Assembly (NCBI GenBank): GCA_016699755.1
Contig: CP065009.1
Location: forward strand, 1,488,001-1,552,000
Length of the DNA: 64,000 nt
DNA from: Candidatus Peregrinibacteria bacterium
Lineage (GTDB): Bacteria > Patescibacteriota > Gracilibacteria > CAIRYL01 > GCA-016699755
Reading direction: 5' to 3'
Below, piece after piece: positions 57,474-64,000 of the stretch. Position numbers and translations under genes: made by a program. Under the pieces are notes generated by a model. The model did no database searches and had not been told where the DNA came from. It saw only the letters and a program-made list of their open reading frames with translations. Position 1 is the first letter of the stretch. The number at the start of each line of letters is the position of its first letter.

Positions 57474-58580
57474 TTGATTTCTCAGCGACTTGCAGTTCTT
57501 CAAGATCTTCTTGAGACAAAAAAACTTTCGGGTATTCTTCTCTCTGATCCATTTTCAGTACAGTTTTTTTGTGGTTTTCAAAGCTCAAATGCGCTTTTAT
57601 TTATTCTCTCTCAAAATATTTTTCTTTTTACTGATGCACGATATTTAGTAGGAGCGAGAGAGCAATTTCGAAAAAGCAACATAGAAGTGCGAGACATTTC
57701 GAAAAATGATGAATGGAAATCATTTTTTAAAGAGCAGAATATAGTCATACTCGGGACAGAATACTCCAAGGTAACGGTTGCCAAGTTTTCGGCATGGAAA
57801 AAATACTTTGGAGCTCGATTTCGAAATGTTGATCAGGAAATTGCTCTCGTGCGATCACAAAAATCTAAAGAAGAAATACGCAATGCAGAGCAGGCGGCAA
57901 ATATTGCTGATAGCGCCTTAGAAAGTGTTATTCTTGAACTTCGCACGGGAATTTCTGAGAAAGAATTTGCATGGAAGCTTGAGCAGGCGTGTCGTGAAAA
58001 AGGAGCAGAAAAACTCTCTTTTGAGAGCATTGTTGCTTTTGGTGAAAACTCCGCTATTCCGCATCATCATCCGACCGAACGGCGACTCAAAGAAAATGAA
58101 GCTATTCTTCTTGATTGGGGAGTGGTAAAAAACGGAATGTGCAGTGATTGTAGTCGATCATTTTTTTGGGGAACACCAGTTGAAAAATGGCTTTCAGATT
58201 ATAAAAAAGTACTCACCGCACAACAGGCGGGAATAAACAGCATTGCTCGGGGAATGTCAATAAAGAACACACAAAAACGAGCAGAAGAAATTCTCGAAGA
58301 AAACATTCCGCATTCTTTTGGACATGGAGTAGGGCTTGAGGTGCATGAGTATCCCACACTTTCTTTGCGTTCTCGAAAGAAGTTTTTGGAAAACATGCTC
58401 GTTACCGCAGAACCCGGAATATATCGCGCTGGAGAATATGGAATTCGGATTGAAGATCTCTTGGTGGTGGAAAAAAATCGCGTCCGATTGCTTACTCATT
58501 TTTCAAAAGATTTGGAGTTTGTTCTCCTTTCACAGCAATTTTTGAAGAGTAGTATTTCTTCACAAAAAATGAGACAATAA
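57474..58580 (+). CDS. Xaa-Pro aminopeptidase (M24B)
   Basis: Removes N-terminal residues ahead of proline. The 368-residue chain has the creatinase-like N-terminal domain (SGILLSDPFSVQFFCGF) and the pita-bread M24 domain with the metal ligands Asp in LLDWGVV, Asp in CSDCSRSFFWG, His in HSFGHGVGLEVHE, Glu in TAEPGIY and Glu in GIRIEDLL. All five are present, so it should be active; Pro dipeptidase is the alternative. The frame starts with TTG at 57474, which gives a normal N-terminus; no ATG lies near. Confidence 0.92.
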   Translation: MISQRLAVLQDLLETKKLSGILLSDPFSVQFFCGFQSSNALLFILSQNIFLFTDARYLVGAREQFRKSNIEVRDISKNDEWKSFFKEQNIVILGTEYSKVTVAKFSAWKKYFGARFRNVDQEIALVRSQKSKEEIRNAEQAANIADSALESVILELRTGISEKEFAWKLEQACREKGAEKLSFESIVAFGENSAIPHHHPTERRLKENEAILLDWGVVKNGMCSDCSRSFFWGTPVEKWLSDYKKVLTAQQAGINSIARGMSIKNTQKRAEEILEENIPHSFGHGVGLEVHEYPTLSLRSRKKFLENMLVTAEPGIYRAGEYGIRIEDLLVVEKNRVRLLTHFSKDLEFVLLSQQFLKSSISSQKMRQ

Positions 58581-58598
58581 GGAAACAAAATAAAATAT

Positions 58599-61157
58599 AT
58601 GAAGTATCACAATGTTCCCATCGGCAATCTCTTTGAAGAGTTTTCTTCTTCTCCTCAGGGGTTATCTTCAGAAGAAGCTTTGTTTCGAATTCAGAAATAC
58701 GGAAAAAATATACTCCCCCAAAAGCGGAAGAATTTTCTCCTTATTTTTCTTCTTCAGTTTAAGAGTCCGCTCATTTTTATCCTTATTGGTGCTGCTTTTC
58801 TTTCGGTTCTGATTCCTTATTTTGAGCAAGGACACCTCTCTGGAAAAGATTGGATTGATCCCATTGCCATTGTTGCGATTCTTATTCTTAATGCGTGTTT
58901 CGGATTTTTTCAGGAAATAAAAGCAGAAAATACGCTTGCCGCTCTCAAAAAAATGCAATCAGAAGATGCCGTTGTCGTGCGAAAGGGGGGAGAGGCAAAA
59001 ATTTCTTCCGAAGATCTTGTTCCAGGAGACATACTTGTTCTTGCTGAAGGTGATAAAATTCCTGCCGATGCACGACTTATTGAGTCGATAGAGCTTCAGG
59101 TTATTGAGTCAGCACTGACGGGGGAGTCGATACCGACAGAAAAGAAAGCAGAATGGAAAGGCGAAGGAAATATTTCCGAGCAAAAGAATATGGTTTTTTC
59201 TGGAACTCAAATTGCCTCTGGAAGAGCAAAAGCACTCGTTGTAGCAACAGGAGTTGCTTCGGAACTTGGAAAAATTGCATTTCTTGTTTCGGAGACAGAA
59301 AGTCCACAAACACCACTTGAAATCCGTCTCGATCGACTCGGAAAACGAATTGGCATTGCCATTGTTGTCATTTGTATTCTTGTTTTTGTGGTGTCATTTT
59401 TTCGAGGGGTGCCCATTACCGAAGGATTTTTGACCGCTGTCGCACTTGCAGTTTCAGCAATTCCAGAAGGTCTTCCTGCGGTTATGACTATATCACTTGC
59501 GGTGGGAGTGGCAGTCATGGCGAAAAAACATGCACTCGTTCGAGAGCTTCGCGCTGTGGAGACATTGGGAAGTGTTACTGTTATTGCTTCCGATAAAACG
59601 GGAACCATTACACAGAATAAAATGAAAGTGGTATCGGTCTATTCTGGGCGAAAATACTATACTGAGAAGAGTATTGCGCTCTTTGCAAACTCCGAAATGG
59701 GGAAACGAATGCTTGATGCTGGTGCTTCTTGTAATGATGCAAAACTTCCAGATATTGGAGATCCCACAGAGATTTCGCTTCTTGATATTGCGAATACTTA
59801 CAGTATACAAAAGAGAAATCAGCGAATTTCTGAACGACCCTTTTCTTCCGAAAAAAAATGGATGAGTACGACGCATCGCATTGCGGGGATGGAGGTTGAA
59901 TACTATAAGGGGGCACCAGAAATTATCGCTACATTCTGTGATCCAAAGCGAAAAGTAGAAATTGAGAAAGCCGCTGAAAAAATGGCACAAGAAGGACTTC
60001 GAACACTTGCTATTGCCATTCGAAAAGAGCGACAACCAACAGCAGAATTTCTTGGGATTTTTGGCATTCAAGATCCTCCACGAAAGTCGGCAGCAGAAGC
60101 TATTAAGACCGCAAAACAAGCAGGGATTCGAACCATTATGATCACCGGAGATCATGCCGTTACTGCCGCCGCTATTGCCGCACAGGTGGGACTTTCGGGA
60201 GAGGTGATAACAGGAGAAGAAATTGAAGATATGGAGGAAAAAGATCTTCAGAAAGTTGTTCGAAAAACAAATATTTTTGCTCGCGTAAGTCCAGAGCATA
60301 AAGTCCGTATTTGTGCCGCTTTGCAAAAGAATGGTGAAGTTGTTGCTATGACTGGAGATGGTGTAAATGATGCTCCTGCCATTCATCGAGCGGAAGTAGG
60401 AATATCGATGGGAAAAAATGGAACGAGTGTTGCAAGAGAAGCAAGCGATCTCGTGCTTATGGACGATCGTTACGCCACTATTGTTCAAGGAATTCGAGAG
60501 GGGCGCCGTATTTTTGCAAATATCAAAAAATCCATTTCGTTCCTTATGCGAACGAATCTTAATGAGGTTATTGTGGTTGCTGGTGCTGTTATTTGTGGTT
60601 TCCCCCCTCCTCTTGCTCCTATTCACATTCTCTTTGTAAACCTTGTGACCGATTCATTTCCGGCATTAGCACTTGCCGCAGAAGAAGCAGAACCAAATAT
60701 AATGCGAAAAAAGCCACGTCCTGTTAGCGAAGGATTTCTCGATGGGCAGTGGCATTTTGTTCTCATTCTTGGTGTTGCCGCCGCAGTGTTTGAGTTTCTT
60801 GTCTTTTTTCTAGCACTCCGCACCTTAACACATCCCGCCGCGCAAACTCTCGTGCTCGTCACCATGGTTGCTATGGAATTTGCTATTATTTTTTCCGTGC
60901 GCCACGACACTCCTCTTTTTTCAAAAGATTGGCATGCGGCAAAAAATCCATGGGTACTCCTCTCTACTGTCTTGGGTTTTGCTATCTTTTTCGTATTTTA
61001 TATTACTCCGCTTCAGACTTTTCTTCATATTACTCCATTCCCACTACAATATTGGATATACCCCATTATAGGATCTGCTCTTCTTTTTGTACTCTCGGAG
61101 GTTTTGAAATATGTTAAAGGAGTGAAAAACGTCTTTCTTTGGAAGAAAAAATCCTGA
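58599..61157 (+). CDS. P-type ATPase, calcium (SERCA/PMR1-like)
   Basis: ATP-driven cation pump of 852 residues, type P2A. The N-terminal cation-ATPase domain begins with NLFEEFSSSPQGLSSEEA; the actuator loop has ALTGESIPTEKK; helix M4 has the ion-binding PEGLPAVM; phosphorylated D332 lies in SDKTGTITQNKM; the nucleotide site has YKGAPE; and TGDGVNDAPA closes the hydrolysis site. Helix M5-M6 reads LMRTNLNEVIVV and HILFVNLVTDSFPAL. PEGLP with N and D in M5/M6 fits calcium export, with Na or Mn less likely. AAGGAAA lies 14 bases before the ATG. Confidence 0.93.
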   Translation: MKYHNVPIGNLFEEFSSSPQGLSSEEALFRIQKYGKNILPQKRKNFLLIFLLQFKSPLIFILIGAAFLSVLIPYFEQGHLSGKDWIDPIAIVAILILNACFGFFQEIKAENTLAALKKMQSEDAVVVRKGGEAKISSEDLVPGDILVLAEGDKIPADARLIESIELQVIESALTGESIPTEKKAEWKGEGNISEQKNMVFSGTQIASGRAKALVVATGVASELGKIAFLVSETESPQTPLEIRLDRLGKRIGIAIVVICILVFVVSFFRGVPITEGFLTAVALAVSAIPEGLPAVMTISLAVGVAVMAKKHALVRELRAVETLGSVTVIASDKTGTITQNKMKVVSVYSGRKYYTEKSIALFANSEMGKRMLDAGASCNDAKLPDIGDPTEISLLDIANTYSIQKRNQRISERPFSSEKKWMSTTHRIAGMEVEYYKGAPEIIATFCDPKRKVEIEKAAEKMAQEGLRTLAIAIRKERQPTAEFLGIFGIQDPPRKSAAEAIKTAKQAGIRTIMITGDHAVTAAAIAAQVGLSGEVITGEEIEDMEEKDLQKVVRKTNIFARVSPEHKVRICAALQKNGEVVAMTGDGVNDAPAIHRAEVGISMGKNGTSVAREASDLVLMDDRYATIVQGIREGRRIFANIKKSISFLMRTNLNEVIVVAGAVICGFPPPLAPIHILFVNLVTDSFPALALAAEEAEPNIMRKKPRPVSEGFLDGQWHFVLILGVAAAVFEFLVFFLALRTLTHPAAQTLVLVTMVAMEFAIIFSVRHDTPLFSKDWHAAKNPWVLLSTVLGFAIFFVFYITPLQTFLHITPFPLQYWIYPIIGSALLFVLSEVLKYVKGVKNVFLWKKKS

Positions 61158-61197
61158 GGACTTCGTCAATATTTGAGAATAATGATACAAACGGTTT

Positions 61198-62004
61198 GTG
61201 AAAAAAATACTTCTTCTGCTCGGGATACTGTTTTTGGTGGTTTTTGCTCCATATATTTGGTCGCGAATAGATACGAAGAGAGAGGTACGGAAAATACTTG
61301 AGCAGAAAGAGCAGATACAAAGAATTCCTGTTTCCGAGGGTTCTTCTCTTCAAGAGGAAATAGATGCTGTGGTGGCACCGACCGATTCGACGGTGAGCGT
61401 TTTAGAAAGCTTTTTAACAACCATTCCAGATAAGATTCCTCGAGAAAAAGTGCTTCATGTTCCATTTGTTTGTCAAAATCCATTCCAAAATGAAGCAGGA
61501 TGGAAAGATCACGATGAAAGCTGTGAAGAAGCCGCCACACTTCAGACGGTTCTCTACTGGAATAATGAGGCAATGACTGCACAAGAGGCAAATACTGCTC
61601 TTCTCGATATGATCGCTTGGCAAAAAAAGCCAGAACATTTTGGTGAACACAGAGATTTATATGATGAAGACATGCGAATATTTGTTCGCGACTACTTTGG
61701 ATATCAAGACAACGAAGTTCTTTGGCTTCCAAATATTGACGCAAACCTTGTGCAACGCATTCTTGTGGCGGGGTATCCACTTATTGTTCCTGTTTCTGGA
61801 AAAACCATCAATAATCCGTTTTATCCATATCTGGGGTATCACATGCTTGTTGCTATTGGGTATACGGAAAAACAAGTGATTACAAATGATAACGGGACAA
61901 AACGGGGCGAAAAATATCCGTATGATTGGGATACTTTTTTAAAAGCAAATCGAGAGGTGGGTGGTGGTGCATTGGTGATACGAAAAGGAAAAAAGGATTT
62001 CTAA
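61198..62004 (+). CDS. Membrane-anchored C39-like peptidase
   Basis: A 268-residue protein with an N-terminal membrane anchor (LLLLGILFLVVFAPYIW) and a papain-like C39 (peptidase_C39_2) domain. Cys109 in HDESCEEAATLQTVLY is the nucleophile, His215 in GYHMLVAIGY the base, and an Asp in VITNDNGTK the third member. C39-like peptidases outside bacteriocin exporters are secreted or surface proteases of unknown substrate. It starts with GTG; a basic N-terminus KK precedes the helix, so the catalytic domain should be outside. It follows the P-ATPase gene by 40 bases and may be co-transcribed. Confidence 0.83.
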   Translation: MKKILLLLGILFLVVFAPYIWSRIDTKREVRKILEQKEQIQRIPVSEGSSLQEEIDAVVAPTDSTVSVLESFLTTIPDKIPREKVLHVPFVCQNPFQNEAGWKDHDESCEEAATLQTVLYWNNEAMTAQEANTALLDMIAWQKKPEHFGEHRDLYDEDMRIFVRDYFGYQDNEVLWLPNIDANLVQRILVAGYPLIVPVSGKTINNPFYPYLGYHMLVAIGYTEKQVITNDNGTKRGEKYPYDWDTFLKANREVGGGALVIRKGKKDF

Positions 62005-62108
62005 AATAATCTCAGGGAATAGAAGAGAGGCAATACATCCATTTTCCGAAAAGTGGTTGCAATAGGAGTCGACTTCTAGAAAACTGGGGCTGATTATTTT
62101 TTGAAAAA

Positions 62109-63107
62109 ATGCAAAGAGCAAAACGGTTTATTTTTTGTCTGATATCCTTTTCTCTTTTGGGAAGTTTTTTTGTTTTTAGTACACATCCTGCCTTTGCACA
62201 TCCGAGTTTTCCGCCGGAAGTCATGCAATTTCTCCAAGACAATCCCGATGCGACAAAAGAGGAATTTGATGCGTTTATGGTGGGAACATACGGAGAAGGT
62301 GTTCTTGAAGAGCTCTATGGTCCGCAAATAGATTCCAATACAACTTCATCGGAGGGCGGAGATGGTGCTCCATCCTCAAAAAAAAACGATACAGCTCCCA
62401 AAGATCAATTATCCGCGGAACAAACTCCAGAGGGGGACACATCAAAAATAGATATATCTGCGGTGTCTCCTTTTGATTTAAAAAGAGTGAACAACAATGT
62501 CGATCTTATTCTATCTGCACGAAATGGAGAGCTCTCTTTCTTGGGCGATATGAGAAAATTTATAATTCTTGGAGTAGAGCATATTTTGGGCGGTCTCGAT
62601 CACATTTTGTTTGTTCTTTCAATTGTGCTTGTTTTTCTTCCTTGGAGAAAAATTTTTGAGATGATTACTGCATTTACTGTTGCGCATTCCCTTACTCTTA
62701 TTCTTGCAGGAACTGGGATACTTGTATTGTCGGGGAAAATAGTAGAACCAATTATCGCTTTTTCTATTGCCTATATGGCAATTACCACGGTTTTTTTAAG
62801 AGATATTCCCTTTTTTCAGAAAATTCATAACAAGATAATGGTCATTTTTATTTTTGGATTGTTTCATGGACTCGGGTTTGCAGGTGCACTGACCGATCTT
62901 CAGATTCCAAAAAAATATTATATTCCCTCTCTTCTCTCTTTTAATGTTGGTGTGGAAATAGGACAGGTTATTATTTTGCTTGTCGCGCTTCCCTTACTTT
63001 TTTTATTGAGAAAAAATAAAACGCTTGCTGAAATAGGAACGAAAATAATCGCGGGAATAATTTCCGCCCTCGCTCTTTTTTGGGTATTAGAAAGGATTTT
63101 TTATTAA
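62109..63107 (+). CDS. HupE/UreJ family membrane protein
   Basis: A 332-residue membrane protein. A signal peptide (about 1-30, ending PAFAHPS) and a hydrophilic Ser/Asp-rich outer region (to about 150) precede a HupE/UreJ_2-type membrane block of six or seven helices. The hallmark lies in helix 1 as GVEHILGGLDHILFVLS, with further His in ITAFTVAHSLTL and GLFHGLGFAGAL. Family members are thought to be metal (nickel or cobalt) transport-related permeases, but urease and hydrogenase genes are absent here, so the substrate is open. It follows the C39 gene after 105 bases. Confidence 0.85.
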   Translation: MQRAKRFIFCLISFSLLGSFFVFSTHPAFAHPSFPPEVMQFLQDNPDATKEEFDAFMVGTYGEGVLEELYGPQIDSNTTSSEGGDGAPSSKKNDTAPKDQLSAEQTPEGDTSKIDISAVSPFDLKRVNNNVDLILSARNGELSFLGDMRKFIILGVEHILGGLDHILFVLSIVLVFLPWRKIFEMITAFTVAHSLTLILAGTGILVLSGKIVEPIIAFSIAYMAITTVFLRDIPFFQKIHNKIMVIFIFGLFHGLGFAGALTDLQIPKKYYIPSLLSFNVGVEIGQVIILLVALPLLFLLRKNKTLAEIGTKIIAGIISALALFWVLERIFY

Positions 63108-63134
63108 TCACGAGTTCCTTGAAAAGTAAAATGT

Positions 63135-64000
63135 CTAAAAATATTCTTCTTCCGAAAGAATGGGGAGACTCTTCATCGTGGGAAATTCTTCTAGAGAAAG
63201 AGCAAGTGATCGTGCTACTTGTACGTTTGTGACGAGTGATACATTGGCATCTATAGCGGCTCTTCGAATACGGTACCCATCGGTCACCTCTTCGTGAGCG
63301 TAGTTTTTGGGAATATTAATGACGAGGTCTATTTCTTTTGAGCGGATAAGTCCAAGCATTTTTTCATCTCCTGAGGCAGATATTTTTGGAAGTTTTTGGG
63401 CAATAATCCCATTTTCTGTAAAAAAATCTGCTGTACCAGGAGTGGCAAATATCTGTAAATGTGAGGAGAAAAAAAAGCGTGCCACCGGAAGGAGATCAAA
63501 CTTTGATTTTGTGTCTCCCGCAGAAAAGAGAACTCCTTTTTGAGGAATATGAAATCCAACGGAGATCATAGATTTCAAAAAAGCTTCTTCAAAAGACCGT
63601 CCAAAGCATCCCACTTCTCCTGTGCTTGCCATTTCTACGGAAAGTACGGGGTCGGCTCCAGAAAGGCGCGAAAAAGAAAACTGTGGACACTTCACTCCAA
63701 CATGATCCATTTCAAGCGTTCGGTATTTTTTTCGACGTTCTTCAGGTGGCTCCACTTCTCCTAATGCTGCTCTGGTCGCCACTTCGATAAAATTAATACC
63801 AGAAACTTTAGAAACGAATGGAAAACTCCGGCTTGCGCGAAGATTGAGCTCAATCACCTTGATGGCATTATTTTTTGCGAGGAATTGAATATTGAAAGGT
63901 CCGGTGATAGAGAGAGCTTTTGCGAGTTTTTTTGCGATGAGTTTGATACGGCGAATAGTTTCGAGATAGGTTTTTTGTGGCGGAAAAACGATGGTCGCAT
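63135..64000 (-). CDS. carB: Carbamoyl-phosphate synthase large subunit, 3' part
   Basis: The window ends inside the gene; only the last 288 codons are visible. They encode the end of the second ATP-grasp half (ITGPFNIQFLAKNNAIKV, IELNLRASRSFPFVSKV) and the C-terminal MGS-like allosteric domain (LFSAGDTKSKFDLLPVARFF, TPGTADFFTENG, DLVINIPKN). The protein is cut by the edge, not truncated: the frame is open to base 64000. CarB makes carbamoyl phosphate from glutamine, bicarbonate and ATP for pyrimidine and arginine synthesis. The usual ViEcN motif reads IELN here. Confidence 0.93.
   Translation of the reverse strand, partial: ATIVFPPQKTYLETIRRIKLIAKKLAKALSITGPFNIQFLAKNNAIKVIELNLRASRSFPFVSKVSGINFIEVATRAALGEVEPPEERRKKYRTLEMDHVGVKCPQFSFSRLSGADPVLSVEMASTGEVGCFGRSFEEAFLKSMISVGFHIPQKGVLFSAGDTKSKFDLLPVARFFFSSHLQIFATPGTADFFTENGIIAQKLPKISASGDEKMLGLIRSKEIDLVINIPKNYAHEEVTDGYRIRRAAIDANVSLVTNVQVARSLALSLEEFPTMKSLPILSEEEYF

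Overview
The window looks like a chromosomal segment of a small-genome, AT-rich bacterium of the Candidate Phyla Radiation (Patescibacteria), perhaps Peregrinibacteria-like; this placement is inference from gene content, not from a marker phylogeny. Supporting signs are a membrane VirD4/TraD-like ATPase, several proteins with SLH repeats, an adenylate kinase without LID domain, dispersed single biosynthetic genes and weak Shine-Dalgarno signals with short leaders. TGA is a normal stop (for example the ATGA overlaps at 669-672 and 35877-35880), so the Gracilibacteria/Absconditabacteria code does not apply.

Layout. 1-5.8 kb: PrsW-like protease, VirD4-like ATPase, RNase HI, and SecD with a large periplasmic insertion. 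6-15 kb: nucleotide and cofactor metabolism (purF, folE, LOG hydrolase, purK-purE-dprA operon), Dps, ilvH. 15-24 kb: priA, gyrA, a nested insertion-sequence site (intact IS1595-family element inside a dead IS4-like transposase), RNase Y. 24.5-31.5 kb: a 1651-residue protein with an HEILH zincin motif, GAPDH and RNase P RNA. 32-36.5 kb: a polytopic carrier-like protein fused to HEAT repeats, rlmE, rsmG, leuD. 36.5-46.2 kb: M23-SLH protein, a TsaE-HD fusion, SPFH protein with a DUF333 lipoprotein, ADP-forming acyl-CoA synthetase, secY-adk.

46.3-51 kb is the accessory region. It holds a RelA/SpoT remnant, a PRC-barrel protein, and a tRNA-Pro gene whose 3' end is repeated (16 bp) 3.3 kb downstream. 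Between the repeats lies a three-gene operon: XRE regulator, membrane-anchored Mrr-type endonuclease, and a protein of unknown function. It reads as a tRNA-integrated mobile islet carrying a candidate anti-phage system and is the best lead for something undescribed. A deleted IS1595-family derivative sits just outside it.

51-64 kb: voltage-sensor/bPH fusion, U32 protein, a 1025-residue Kazal-SLH surface protein preceded by a perfect 16-bp palindrome, HIT protein, M24 peptidase, calcium-type P-ATPase, C39-like peptidase, HupE/UreJ protein, and the 3' part of carB.

Together the genes suggest a fermentative cell that keeps glycolysis, ATP formation from acyl-CoA and parts of nucleotide and branched-chain synthesis, and invests in secreted and surface proteins. 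Several biosynthetic genes lack their usual partners (ilvH without ilvB, leuD without leuC, secD without secF), so those operons must be split or incomplete.
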